Assembly (NCBI RefSeq): GCF_003696315.1
Contig: NZ_RFFN01000004.1
Coordinates: 194,673 to 258,672, forward strand
Source: Pseudomonas songnenensis
GTDB lineage: Bacteria > Pseudomonadota > Gammaproteobacteria > Pseudomonadales > Pseudomonadaceae
DNA: 64,000 nt
Reading direction: 5' to 3'
Position 1 is the stretch's first letter. Each line of letters begins with the position of its first letter. The notes below the pieces were generated by a model that did not search any database, was not told the origin of the DNA, and saw only the letters and a program-made list of their open reading frames with translations. Positions 38,141 to 47,388 of this stretch are shown piece after piece. A program made the position numbers and the translations under genes.

Positions 38141-39667
38141 TCAATCCTTCAGAAAGGCTTTGAAGCGGAACAGCTCGGTCAGGCGGTAGCCGCGGTAGCG
38201 ACCCATCGCCAGCATGAAGCCCACCATGATCAGCAGCACGGCCGGGAAGGTGAAGATGAAGTAGGTCAGCTCCCGGATATTCATCAGCATGAAGGCCAGG
38301 CTGGCAGCGATCAGCGTGCCGACCGCGACCTTGAAGGCGTGGCTGCCGCCGCGCTCTTCCCAGGTGATGGACAGGCGTTCGATGGTCATGGTCAGGATCA
38401 CCATCGGGAACAGCGATACCGACAGTCCGCGTTCGAGGCCGAGCTTGTGGCTGAGCAGGCTGATCACTGCGATCAGCACCACGACGAAGGTCAGCACCAC
38501 CGACAGGCGCGGCAGCATCTGCAGTTTGAGGTGTTCCAGGTACGAGCGCAGCGACAGGCCGAGCGCGGTGATCAGGGTGAACAGGATGATGCCGAAACCG
38601 ATCTGGGTTTCGCGGAACGCCAGTGCGATCAGCACCGGGGTGAAGGTGCCGAGGGTCTGCAGGCCGCCGAGGTTGCGCAGAATCAGGATCACCAGCACGC
38701 CGATCGGGATCATGATCATGATCTGATAGGTTTGCTGGGTCTGCAGCGGCAAGCCATAGAGGGAGTACTCGAGGAAACCGGCCTCGGTGTTCTCATCGGT
38801 CAGCTTGGCCAGGCGAATGGCGTTCATCTCGCTGTTGTTCAGTGTGAAGGTCACCTGCGGGTTGCGCCCGCCCTCCAGGCTGACCAGGGGCTCGTCGCCG
38901 GTCCACCAGACCAGGCGGTCATTCGGTAGACCCTGCTCGCCAGTGCCTGGGTTGAAGAACAGCCACTTGTCACCATTGAAGCTGCGCAACCACAGCTCCG
39001 GCGTCTGCGGCTGGTCGGCATTCAAGCGGATGGTGTGTACGCGCTCCATCGGCACATGGGCGATGGACAGCAGCAGCTCGATGACGCGGGCCTTGTTCGG
39101 GATGGAGGTGTCGCCGCCCAGTAGCAGCTTGACGTTGTCATCGTTGGGGTTGTTGACGCGCTTGATGGCCTCGCTGATGAAGGTCTCGACGTCGGCCGAA
39201 TGCTGACGGATCGGCGAGAGCAGGGCTTCGGCAGCGATCTTTTCTGCGCCCTCGACCGGAATGCTGTCGCGGAAGATCGGGCCGGTGGCCTTGGTCTGTT
39301 CGCCGCTGTAGCGCTTGGTCAAAACCAGGCGGTAATAGAGTGTCTGGTTGCCGCTGGCGCGACGCGCGGACCAGGTCACACGGCGGTTGCCATCGACGCG
39401 ATTGACGCTGACGCCATAGTTGTTGGAGATGAAGCTCTCGTTGAGGCTGACGAACTCCTGATTCAGCGGCGGCACGTACATCTGCAGCTTCACTGGTTCG
39501 CGCGGGCTGGCCTGGAACTCGACCTTGGCGTCGATGTTCCACAAATCATCGGTTTCGTCTTCGGTAACCGGGATGCCCAGTATGAAGATCTGGTAGGCGG
39601 TGATCGAAATTCCCAGGGCGACGAGCAGGAAGATCAGGACTTTCAGATGCAGAGTGAGAGCGCGCAT
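38141..39667 (-). CDS. Inactive transglutaminase-like/7TM membrane protein (508 aa)
   Basis: An N-terminal signal anchor (about 8-30) is followed by a periplasmic transglutaminase-fold domain (about 35-265) apparently lacking the Cys-His-Asp triad, then about seven transmembrane helices from 310 to 500. It matches the paired Transglut_i_TM and 7TM_transglut architecture. The gene starts five bases after the protease stop and ends three bases before the ATP-grasp gene. A membrane scaffold or sensor for the ligase/protease pair is a reasonable inference. Confidence 0.88.
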   Translation of the reverse strand: MRALTLHLKVLIFLLVALGISITAYQIFILGIPVTEDETDDLWNIDAKVEFQASPREPVKLQMYVPPLNQEFVSLNESFISNNYGVSVNRVDGNRRVTWSARRASGNQTLYYRLVLTKRYSGEQTKATGPIFRDSIPVEGAEKIAAEALLSPIRQHSADVETFISEAIKRVNNPNDDNVKLLLGGDTSIPNKARVIELLLSIAHVPMERVHTIRLNADQPQTPELWLRSFNGDKWLFFNPGTGEQGLPNDRLVWWTGDEPLVSLEGGRNPQVTFTLNNSEMNAIRLAKLTDENTEAGFLEYSLYGLPLQTQQTYQIMIMIPIGVLVILILRNLGGLQTLGTFTPVLIALAFRETQIGFGIILFTLITALGLSLRSYLEHLKLQMLPRLSVVLTFVVVLIAVISLLSHKLGLERGLSVSLFPMVILTMTIERLSITWEERGGSHAFKVAVGTLIAASLAFMLMNIRELTYFIFTFPAVLLIMVGFMLAMGRYRGYRLTELFRFKAFLKD

Positions 39668-39672
39668 GGGTA

Positions 39673-40209
39673 TTACTCGTCAGCGTCAGATTCGTTGAGG
39701 CAACCGGGTTTGCCGGCAATAAAGGTGCGACTTGGGTCGACCAGGGCGCCGAAGCGGGTGAGCGCGTCGGAACCGATCAAAAGTGGGTATTGGAAAGCGG
39801 TACGGTCCGTGAGGTTCACTTCGATGGTGCGTTTAACCTTTCCCATGCACAGATCGAGCTCGATGACCGGGCGTGCCGTGTAGGTTTTTTCCTCTTCCGG
39901 GTCGTAGTCGCCGGCGCGGCGCTTGATCTTGCTGATACGCGCCAGCGGGCGTTCGATGGGATGAGCGTGAGCGCTGTCGACCGCCAGATAGAAGCGTACC
40001 CAAGATTCGCCCTTGCGCTTGAATCGCGTGATGTCACGAGCACTAAGTGATGCGGTCTGCGCACCAGTGTCGAGTTTGGCTTCCACTTCCAGACCGAAAT
40101 CTGGCAGGCCGACGTTCTCGGTCAGGCCGTAGATCGTCTTGTTTCCAGCCAGGCTGGCGGTGGGCAGGGTCAATACGCAGAGCAGCAGGAAGAAGGCTTT
40201 AACTCTCAT
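39673..40209 (-). CDS. Retropepsin-like aspartic protease (RimB/PF05618 type, 178 aa)
   Basis: Exported small protease-fold protein long labelled ATP-dependent zinc protease. The signal peptide is about 1-21 (ASLAG). The aspartic protease motif DTGAQTASL lies at 47-55 with catalytic Asp47, and a second family block LLIGSDALTRFGALVD follows. ATG 40209 gives a proper signal peptide; the longer frame upstream does not. It is the first gene of the three-gene operon with the 7TM and ATP-grasp genes. Confidence 0.88.
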   Translation of the reverse strand: MRVKAFFLLLCVLTLPTASLAGNKTIYGLTENVGLPDFGLEVEAKLDTGAQTASLSARDITRFKRKGESWVRFYLAVDSAHAHPIERPLARISKIKRRAGDYDPEEEKTYTARPVIELDLCMGKVKRTIEVNLTDRTAFQYPLLIGSDALTRFGALVDPSRTFIAGKPGCLNESDADE

Positions 40210-40390
40210 GGAACCTGTTGTCGTGAGGGAAGAGAAGAGGCGGCTGGGTACGGCGCTGATGCGGCAGGCGGGCGTCCACGGCGCGAAAGGCTGGCATTCT
40301 AGCATGCGTCTTTCCGCGCTACGCAACGGCGGCCGCGGCCTGGGCGTGGTCCGCAAGCGTCGAGAGTGGCCTCGTACGACTTTAGTAAGG

Positions 40391-40401
40391 GTGTCGACAA
40401 T
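40391..40401. promoter_or_regulatory. Upstream PrpR-type operator
   Basis: gtgtcgacaat differs at one position from the palindrome ATTGTCGACAAT found 74 bases downstream. GntR regulators of the FCD group bind such TTGTcgACAA sites. Confidence 0.6.
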
Positions 40402-40464
40402 CCAGGGCTTCAAACTGTTGACGGGTTGGCTTGCCGGGCGTAGTTTCGCGCCATCGAAACCTGA

Positions 40465-40476
40465 ATTGTCGACAAT
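40465..40476. promoter_or_regulatory. PrpR-type operator overlapping the prp operon start
   Basis: Perfect 12-bp palindrome ATTGTCGACAAT ending one base before the GntR regulator ATG. Its position suggests autoregulation and repression of the whole prp operon. Confidence 0.75.
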
Positions 40477-40477
40477 C

Positions 40478-41203
40478 ATGCTGGATACCGTTGAACTTCC
40501 CCCATCCGTGCAGCAGCTTGACAGCGGAACACTGGCCGAGCACGTGTTCCGCCTGATTCAGGCCGCTATCGTCAAGGGCGAGATCGCACCGGGAAGCAAG
40601 ATCTCCGAGCCGGAGCTGGCACGTACCTATGGCATCAGCCGCGGGCCGTTGCGTGAGGCGATTCACCGGCTGGAAGGGCAGAAACTGCTGGTTCGCGTGC
40701 CGCATGTGGGCGCGCGCGTGGTTTCACTGAGCCATGCCGAGCTGATCGAGCTCTATGAGATTCGTGAGTCACTGGAAGGCATGGCCTGCCGTCTTGCCGC
40801 CGAGCGCATGAGCGAGGCAGAGATCGATGATCTGCGACGGGTGCTGAGCACCCATGAACGCGACGAGGCGTTCCAGGCAGGCGTCGGCTATTACCAGCAG
40901 GAAGGCGATTTCGACTTTCACTACCGGATCATCCAGGGCAGCGGCAATCGCACGCTGGCCAAGCTGCTCTGCGACGAGCTTTACCAGCTTGTGCGCATGT
41001 ACCGCATCCAGTTCTCGACCACACCGAACCGGCCGCACCAGGCCTTCGCCGAACACCATCGAATTCTCGACGCCATCGCCGAGCGCGACGGTGAGTTGGC
41101 GGAGCTGCTGATGCGGCGGCATATCGCCGCTTCCAAGCGCAATGTCGAGCGCCATTTCAAGGGCGCTCTTGAACAAACACCACACAAAAGGGGTAATGCA
41201 TGA
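40478..41203 (+). CDS. prpR: GntR-family (FCD) regulator of the methylcitrate operon (241 aa)
   Basis: N-terminal winged HTH (about 15-80; [22 protein letters not shown]) followed by an FCD ligand domain with the conserved metal His/Asp pattern ([24 protein letters not shown]). The first gene of the operon, overlapping prpB by four bases, and preceded by two TGTCGACAAT sites. In pseudomonads this regulator represses propionate catabolism, and methylcitrate-type intermediates relieve it. The name prpR is also used for an unrelated sigma-54 activator in enterics. Confidence 0.9.
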   Translation: MLDTVELPPSVQQLDSGTLAEHVFRLIQAAIVKGEIAPGSKISEPELARTYGISRGPLREAIHRLEGQKLLVRVPHVGARVVSLSHAELIELYEIRESLEGMACRLAAERMSEAEIDDLRRVLSTHERDEAFQAGVGYYQQEGDFDFHYRIIQGSGNRTLAKLLCDELYQLVRMYRIQFSTTPNRPHQAFAEHHRILDAIAERDGELAELLMRRHIAASKRNVERHFKGALEQTPHKRGNA

Positions 41204-42087
41204 CTCTTCCTTCTGCCGGTCAGCGTTTCCGTGACGCCGTGGCCAGTGAGCATCCGCTGCAGGTCGTCGGCGCGATCAATGCCAACCACGCTCTGCTGGC
41301 CAAGCGTGCCGGCTTCAAGGCCATCTACCTGTCCGGTGGTGGTGTCGCGGCGGGTTCCCTCGGGCTGCCGGATCTTGGCATCACCGGTCTGGATGATGTG
41401 CTGACGGACGTGCGTCGCATCACCGACGTTTGCGACCTGCCGCTGCTGGTGGATGTTGACACCGGCTTCGGCTCCTCGGCCTTCAACGTGGCCCGCACCG
41501 TGAAGTCGATGATCAAGTTCGGCGCCGCGGCGATCCACATCGAGGACCAGGTCGGCGCCAAGCGTTGCGGCCATCGTCCGAACAAGGAGATCGTCTCCCA
41601 GCAGGAAATGGTCGATCGCATCAAGGCGGCGGTGGATGCGCGCACCGACGACAGTTTCGTGATCATGGCGCGTACCGATGCGCTGGCGGTGGAAGGTCTG
41701 AACTCCGCGCTGGATCGTGCCGCTGCCTGCATCGAGGCGGGTGCCGACATGATCTTCCCCGAGGCGATCACTGAGCTGGCGATGTACAAGACCTTCGCCG
41801 ATCGGGTGAAGGCGCCCATCCTGGCCAATATCACGGAGTTCGGTGCCACGCCGCTGTACACCACTGAAGAGCTGGCCAGCGTCGACGTTTCCCTGGTGCT
41901 CTACCCGCTGTCGGCCTTCCGCGCCATGAACAAGGCGGCGGAAAACGTCTACACCGCGCTGCGCCGTGACGGTACGCAGAAGAATGTGATCGACACCATG
42001 CAGACCCGTATGGAGCTCTACGATCGCATCAACTACCACGCGTTCGAGCAGCACCTAGACGCGCTGTTCGCCCAGAAGAAGAACTGA
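41200..42087 (+). CDS. prpB: 2-methylisocitrate lyase (295 aa)
   Basis: Cleaves 2-methylisocitrate to pyruvate and succinate in the methylcitrate cycle. The TIM-barrel enzyme carries the isocitrate-lyase-superfamily KRCGH loop with catalytic Cys123, and DVDTGFG for Mg binding. Length fits PrpB and not glyoxylate-cycle isocitrate lyase. It overlaps the regulator gene by four bases; a stem-loop follows before prpC. Confidence 0.96.
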   Translation: MTLPSAGQRFRDAVASEHPLQVVGAINANHALLAKRAGFKAIYLSGGGVAAGSLGLPDLGITGLDDVLTDVRRITDVCDLPLLVDVDTGFGSSAFNVARTVKSMIKFGAAAIHIEDQVGAKRCGHRPNKEIVSQQEMVDRIKAAVDARTDDSFVIMARTDALAVEGLNSALDRAAACIEAGADMIFPEAITELAMYKTFADRVKAPILANITEFGATPLYTTEELASVDVSLVLYPLSAFRAMNKAAENVYTALRRDGTQKNVIDTMQTRMELYDRINYHAFEQHLDALFAQKKN

Positions 42088-42093
42088 CGAGCA

Positions 42094-42120
42094 GGTCCCG
42101 CCGGATTTGCCAGCGGGACC
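42094..42120 (+). other. Intercistronic stem-loop prpB-prpC
   Basis: Perfect 8-bp stem ggtcccgc 42094-42101 with gcgggacc 42113-42120 and an 11-base loop, followed only by ttt. Weak as a terminator; more likely an mRNA-stabilising or partial attenuation element. Confidence 0.6.
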
Positions 42121-42183
42121 TTTGCGATCCATTTTTCAACGTGATTTTGCAGTATCCAGAACAAATCCAAGAAGGAGATAGCA

Positions 42184-43311
42184 ATGGCTGAAGCAAAAGT
42201 ACTGAGTGGTGCTGGTCTGCGTGGACAGATCGCCGGACAGACTGCCCTGTGCACCGTCGGCAAGACCGGCGCTGGCTTGACCTACCGCGGTTACGACGTA
42301 CGCGATCTGGCCGCCGAATGCGATTTCGAGGAAGTTGCCTATCTGCTGTTCTACGGCGAGTTGCCAACTGCCCAGCAACTGGCCGACTACAAGAATCGTC
42401 TGAAAACCATGCGTGACCTGCCGCAGGCTCTGAAGGAAGTGCTCGAGCGCATTCCGGTAAATGCCCATCCGATGGATGTCATGCGTACCGGTTCTTCCGT
42501 GCTCGGTACCCTGGAGCCGGAAGTCAGCTTCGATCAGCAGCGCGATGTGGCAGAGCGGCTGATGGCCGCTTTCCCGGCGATCATGTGCTACTGGTATCGC
42601 TTCACCCACGATGGTGTTCGCATCAACTGCACCAGCGATGAAGACACGCTGGGTGGTCATTTCCTCGCGCTGCTGCATGACAAGAAGCCGAGCGACCTGC
42701 ACGTCAAGGTGATGAACGTTTCGCTGATCCTCTACGCCGAGCACGAGTTCAACGCCTCGACCTTCACTGCCCGTGTCTGCGCCTCGACCCTGTCCGACCT
42801 CTATTCCTGCGTGACCGGTGCCATCGGTTCGCTGCGCGGCCCGCTGCATGGCGGCGCCAACGAAGCGGCGATGGACATGATCGAGCAGTGGAAGAGTCCG
42901 GAAGAAGCCCGCGAAGCGATCCTCGGCATGCTCGAGCGCAAGGACAAGATCATGGGCTTCGGCCACGCGATCTACAGCGTCTCCGACCCGCGCAACGAGG
43001 TGATCAAGGTCTGGGCCAAGAAGCTCGCCGACGAAGTGGGCGATACCGTGCTCTACCCGGTCTCGGTGGCCGTCGACGAAACCATGTGGGAGCAGAAGAA
43101 GCTCTTCCCGAACGCCGACTTCTACCATGCCTCCGCTTATCACTTCATGGGCATCCCCACCAAGCTGTTCACGCCGATCTTCGTCTGCTCGCGCGTTACC
43201 GGCTGGGCGTCCCATGTGTTCGAACAACGCAGCAACAACCGGATCATTCGGCCGAGCGCCGAGTACATCGGTCCGGAACAGCGCAAGGTTGTCCCGATCG
43301 CCCAGCGCTGA
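42184..43311 (+). CDS. prpC: 2-methylcitrate synthase (375 aa)
   Basis: Citrate-synthase-family enzyme condensing propionyl-CoA with oxaloacetate. Citrate synthase catalytic blocks are visible: GPLHGGANEAAMDM (His), MGFGHAIYSVSDPR (His/Arg) and an Asp further on, with FVCSRVTGWASHVFEQ near the end. Operon context and length of about 375 identify PrpC rather than GltA. The GGAGAT site lies just before ATG 42184. Confidence 0.96.
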   Translation: MAEAKVLSGAGLRGQIAGQTALCTVGKTGAGLTYRGYDVRDLAAECDFEEVAYLLFYGELPTAQQLADYKNRLKTMRDLPQALKEVLERIPVNAHPMDVMRTGSSVLGTLEPEVSFDQQRDVAERLMAAFPAIMCYWYRFTHDGVRINCTSDEDTLGGHFLALLHDKKPSDLHVKVMNVSLILYAEHEFNASTFTARVCASTLSDLYSCVTGAIGSLRGPLHGGANEAAMDMIEQWKSPEEAREAILGMLERKDKIMGFGHAIYSVSDPRNEVIKVWAKKLADEVGDTVLYPVSVAVDETMWEQKKLFPNADFYHASAYHFMGIPTKLFTPIFVCSRVTGWASHVFEQRSNNRIIRPSAEYIGPEQRKVVPIAQR

Positions 43312-43317
43312 TCGGAG

Positions 43318-43344
43318 CTGGGGGCTCGTTTAACGGGCCCCCAG
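43318..43344 (+). other. Intercistronic stem-loop prpC-acnD
   Basis: Perfect 8-bp stem ctgggggc 43318-43325 with gcccccag 43337-43344, no T-run. Starts seven bases after the prpC stop. Confidence 0.6.
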
Positions 43345-43385
43345 GCCTTGCCCCTCGAATCATTACTGGATTGAGTTCTTCCGGC

Positions 43386-45989
43386 ATGAATACTGAACAC
43401 CGCAAACCTTTGCCAGGCACCGGGCTTGACTATTTCGACACCCGTGAGGCGATCGAAGCCATCCAGCCAGGTGCCTACGACAAGCTGCCCTATACCTCCC
43501 GCGTACTGGCCGAACAGCTGGTTCGTCGCTGCGAGCCCGAAGCGCTGACCGATTCGCTCAAGCAGATCATCGAGCGCAAGCGCGATCTGGACTTTCCCTG
43601 GTATCCGGCGCGCGTGGTCTGCCACGATATCCTCGGTCAGACCGCGCTGGTCGACCTCGCCGGTCTGCGCGATGCGATCGCGGAGCAGGGCGGTGACCCG
43701 GCGAAGGTCAACCCGGTTGTTCCGACTCAGCTGATCGTCGACCACTCGCTGGCGGTTGAATTTGCAGGCTTCGATCCCGATGCGTTCGAGAAGAACCGCG
43801 CCGTCGAGGAGCGCCGCAACGAGGACCGCTTCCACTTCATCGAGTGGACCAAGACCGCGTTCAAGAACGTCGACGTGATCCCGGCCGGCAACGGCATCAT
43901 GCACCAGATCAATCTGGAGAAGATGTCGCCGGTGATCCAGGCCCGCGGCGGCGTGGCCTTCCCGGACACCTGTGTCGGTACCGACTCGCACACCCCGCAC
44001 GTCGATGCGCTGGGCGTGATCGCCATCGGCGTTGGCGGCCTGGAGGCCGAGACCGTGATGCTCGGCCTGCCTTCGATGATGCGCCTGCCCGACATCGTCG
44101 GCGTACGTCTGACCGGCAAGCGTCAGCCTGGCATCACCGCCACCGATATCGTCCTCGCGCTGACCGAGTTCCTGCGCAAGGAACGTGTGGTCGGAGCCTG
44201 GGTCGAGTTCTTCGGCGAAGGCGCCGACAGCCTGACCATCGGCGATCGCGCGACCATCTCCAACATGTGCCCGGAATACGGCGCCACCGCTTCGATGTTC
44301 TACATCGATCAGCAGACCATCGATTACCTCAAGCTGACCGGTCGTGAGCCGGAGCAGGTCGCCCTGGTCGAGCAATACGCCAAGGAAACCGGCCTGTGGG
44401 CAACCGCCCTGGAAAGCGCCGAGTACGAGCGCGTGCTCGAGTTCGACCTGTCCAGCGTTGTGCGCAACATGGCTGGCCCGTCCAACCCGCACAAGCGCCT
44501 GCCGACTTCGGCGCTGCACGAGCGCGGCATTGCCGACGAAGACAAGCTGGCTGCAGCGCGCGCCGAAGAGGCCGAAGGTCTGCTGCCCGATGGCGCGGTG
44601 ATCATTGCCGCCATCACCAGCTGCACCAACACCTCCAACCCGCGCAACGTGGTGGCCGCCGGCCTGCTGGCGAAGAAGGCCAACGAGTTGGGCCTGGTGC
44701 GCAAGCCTTGGGTGAAGACGTCTTTCGCCCCGGGTTCGAAGGTCGCCAAGCTGTACCTCGAAGAGGCTGGCCTGCTGAGTGAGCTGGAAAAGCTCGGGTT
44801 TGGCATCGTTGCCTACGCCTGCACCACCTGCAATGGCATGTCCGGTGCGCTGGATCCGGTGATCCAGCAGGAGATCATCGAGCGTGACCTGTACGCCACC
44901 GCGGTCCTCTCCGGTAACCGCAACTTCGATGGCCGTATCCACCCGTACGCCAAGCAGGCCTTCCTCGCCTCGCCGCCACTGGTGGTCGCCTACGCCATCG
45001 CCGGTACCGTGCGCTTCGATATCGAACAGGATGTGCTGGGGACCGACAAGAGCGGCAATCCGATCACGTTGAAGGACCTCTGGCCGTCCGACGAGGAGAT
45101 CGACGCCATCGTCGCGTCCTCGGTCAAGCCCGAGCAGTTCAAGCAGATCTACATTCCGATGTTCGATCTGGGCACCATCGAGGAAGCCAAGAGCCCACTG
45201 TACGACTGGCGCCCGATGTCGACCTACATCCGTCGTCCGCCGTACTGGGAAGGCGCGTTGGCTGGCGAGCGTACCCTCAAGGGCATGCGCCCGCTGGCGA
45301 TCCTGCCGGACAACATCACCACCGATCACCTGTCGCCGTCCAACGCGATCCTGCTGGATTCGGCCGCCGGTGAGTACCTGGCGAAGATGGGCCTGCCGGA
45401 GGAAGACTTCAATTCCTACGCCACCCACCGCGGCGACCATCTGACGGCACAGCGGGCAACGTTCGCCAACCCGCAGCTGGTCAACGAGATGGCGGTGGTC
45501 GACGGCAAGGTGCAGAAGGGCTCGCTGGCGCGCGTCGAGCCGGAAGGCAAGGTGATGCGCATGTGGGAAGCCATCGAAACCTACATGAACCGCAAGCAGA
45601 ATCTGATCATCGTGGCCGGTGCCGACTATGGCCAGGGCAGCTCGCGTGACTGGGCAGCCAAGGGCGTGCGCCTGGCCGGTGTGGAGGTGATCGTCGCCGA
45701 AGGCTTCGAGCGTATCCACCGCACCAACCTGGTCGGAATGGGCGTGCTGCCGGTCGAGTTCAAGCCGGGCACCACCCGCCTGACCCTTGGCCTGGACGGC
45801 ACCGAAACCTTCGATATCGAAGGCGAGCTGTCGCCGCGCTGCGATCTGACCCTGGTCATTCACCACAAGAGCGGTGAAGAAACTCGCGTGCCGGTCACCT
45901 GCCGTCTCGACACTGCGGCCGAAGTCAGCGTTTACCAGGCCGGTGGCGTGCTGCAGCGTTTCGCCAAGGACTTCCTCGGACAGGCGTAA
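43386..45989 (+). CDS. acnD: 2-methylcitrate dehydratase, Fe-S dependent (867 aa)
   Basis: Aconitase-like dehydratase acting on 2-methylcitrate, used with PrpF in place of PrpD. Fe-S ligands are the Cys in ITSCTNTSNP and the pair in YACTTCNG. The C-terminal swivel domain carries DYGQGSSRDWAAKG. It is longer than acnB-type enzymes in a different domain order and matches AcnD in operon position. ATG 43386 is 74 bases after prpC; the long upstream frame overlaps prpC and is a shadow. Confidence 0.96.
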   Translation: MNTEHRKPLPGTGLDYFDTREAIEAIQPGAYDKLPYTSRVLAEQLVRRCEPEALTDSLKQIIERKRDLDFPWYPARVVCHDILGQTALVDLAGLRDAIAEQGGDPAKVNPVVPTQLIVDHSLAVEFAGFDPDAFEKNRAVEERRNEDRFHFIEWTKTAFKNVDVIPAGNGIMHQINLEKMSPVIQARGGVAFPDTCVGTDSHTPHVDALGVIAIGVGGLEAETVMLGLPSMMRLPDIVGVRLTGKRQPGITATDIVLALTEFLRKERVVGAWVEFFGEGADSLTIGDRATISNMCPEYGATASMFYIDQQTIDYLKLTGREPEQVALVEQYAKETGLWATALESAEYERVLEFDLSSVVRNMAGPSNPHKRLPTSALHERGIADEDKLAAARAEEAEGLLPDGAVIIAAITSCTNTSNPRNVVAAGLLAKKANELGLVRKPWVKTSFAPGSKVAKLYLEEAGLLSELEKLGFGIVAYACTTCNGMSGALDPVIQQEIIERDLYATAVLSGNRNFDGRIHPYAKQAFLASPPLVVAYAIAGTVRFDIEQDVLGTDKSGNPITLKDLWPSDEEIDAIVASSVKPEQFKQIYIPMFDLGTIEEAKSPLYDWRPMSTYIRRPPYWEGALAGERTLKGMRPLAILPDNITTDHLSPSNAILLDSAAGEYLAKMGLPEEDFNSYATHRGDHLTAQRATFANPQLVNEMAVVDGKVQKGSLARVEPEGKVMRMWEAIETYMNRKQNLIIVAGADYGQGSSRDWAAKGVRLAGVEVIVAEGFERIHRTNLVGMGVLPVEFKPGTTRLTLGLDGTETFDIEGELSPRCDLTLVIHHKSGEETRVPVTCRLDTAAEVSVYQAGGVLQRFAKDFLGQA

Positions 45990-46007
45990 CTACCAATCGC
46001 TCGCTCT

Positions 46008-46035
46008 GCTTCGATACAGGCTCATGTATCGAAGC
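46008..46035 (+). other. Intercistronic stem-loop acnD-prpF
   Basis: Perfect 11-bp stem gcttcgataca 46008-46018 with tgtatcgaagc 46025-46035 and a six-base loop. No T-run follows. It is the strongest of the three prp hairpins. Confidence 0.65.
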
Positions 46036-46107
46036 GGGGCGGCGCTTGCATCTTTCATCTGCGCTGCGGCCAGCTGGTGGCAGCGGTTTCATGAGGACGA
46101 GATTTCC

Positions 46108-47295
46108 ATGGCTCATGTATCCCAGGTCAGAATTCCCGCGACCTATATGCGTGGCGGCACCAGCAAGGGTGTGTTCTTCCGGCTGCAGGACCTGCCGGAA
46201 AACTGCCAGGTGCCAGGCGTGGCACGCGACAAGCTGTTCATGCGTGTGATCGGCAGCCCCGACCCGTATTCCGCGCATATCGACGGCATGGGTGGCGCCA
46301 CGTCCAGTACCAGCAAATGCGTCATCCTTTCGAAAAGCAGTCGGCCGGATCACGACGTCGAATACCTCTATGGTCAGGTGTCGATCGACAAGCCCTTCGT
46401 CGACTGGAGCGGCAACTGCGGCAACCTGTCGACTGGTGCCGGTGCCTTTGCGCTGCATGCCGGCCTGGTGGATGCGGAGCGCATTCCGCAGAACGGTACC
46501 TGTGTAGTGCGGATCTGGCAGGCCAACATCGGCAAGACCATCATTGCCCACGTACCGGTCACCGACGGCCAGGTGCAGGAAACCGGCGACTTCGAGCTGG
46601 ACGGCGTGACCTTTCCGGCTGCCGAGATCGTGCTCGAATTCCTTGATCCGTCGGATGACGGCGAGGAGGGCGGTTCGATGTTCCCAACCGGCAACCTGGT
46701 CGATGAGCTGGAGGTGCCCGGCATCGGTACGCTCAAGGCGACCATGATCAGCGCGGGGATTCCGACGGTGTTTGTCAATGCCGAGGATATCGGCTATCAG
46801 GGCACCGAGCTGCGCGAGGACATCAACGGCAATCCTGAGGCGCTGGCGCGTCTGGAAGCGATCCGCGTAGCCGGAGCGCTGCGCATGGGCTTGATCAAGA
46901 CCGCTGAAGAGGCGCTGACCCGTCAGCACACGCCGAAGGTTGCGTTCGTTTCCCAGCCGAAAAGCTACCGCGCGTCGTCCGGCAAGAACATCGAGGCAGC
47001 TGAGGTCGATCTGCTCGTGCGTGCGCTGTCCATGGGCAAGCTGCACCACGCCATGATGGGCACCTGTGCGGTGGCCATCGGCACGGCGGCGGCGGTGCCC
47101 GGTACGCTGGTCAATCTCGCAGCGGGTGGTGGCGAGCGTCAGGCCGTGCGCTTCGGGCATCCGTCCGGCACGCTGCGGGTCGGAGCCGAGGCGAAGCAGA
47201 TCGACGGCCAGTGGACTGTTACGAAAGCGATCATGAGTCGCAGCGCGCGGGTATTGATGGAAGGCTGGGTGCGCGTGCCAGGCGACGCGTTCTGA
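46108..47295 (+). CDS. prpF: AcnD-accessory protein PrpF (395 aa)
   Basis: Aconitate isomerase of the diaminopimelate-epimerase fold, needed for AcnD-dependent propionate use. PATYMRGGTSKGVFF, GNCGNLSTGAGAFAL and GTCAVAIGTAAAVPGT are family blocks. The ATG at 46108 begins the conserved N-terminus; the frame upstream overlaps the acnD end. Last gene of the operon, followed by a terminator. Confidence 0.95.
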   Translation: MAHVSQVRIPATYMRGGTSKGVFFRLQDLPENCQVPGVARDKLFMRVIGSPDPYSAHIDGMGGATSSTSKCVILSKSSRPDHDVEYLYGQVSIDKPFVDWSGNCGNLSTGAGAFALHAGLVDAERIPQNGTCVVRIWQANIGKTIIAHVPVTDGQVQETGDFELDGVTFPAAEIVLEFLDPSDDGEEGGSMFPTGNLVDELEVPGIGTLKATMISAGIPTVFVNAEDIGYQGTELREDINGNPEALARLEAIRVAGALRMGLIKTAEEALTRQHTPKVAFVSQPKSYRASSGKNIEAAEVDLLVRALSMGKLHHAMMGTCAVAIGTAAAVPGTLVNLAAGGGERQAVRFGHPSGTLRVGAEAKQIDGQWTVTKAIMSRSARVLMEGWVRVPGDAF

Positions 47296-47341
47296 TGCGC
47301 TTAAGTTGCCGGAAAGCAAATTCTTCCGGTTGAAAAAACGC

Positions 47342-47369
47342 AAAAAGTCCGCACCAAGCGGACTTTTTG
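47342..47369. terminator. Bidirectional terminator, prpF and ppsR
   Basis: Stem aaaaagtccgc 47342-47352 with gcggacttttt 47358-47368, five-base loop, between convergent genes. Confidence 0.92.
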
Positions 47370-47388
47370 TTGTCTAGCGAAGCGGCGG

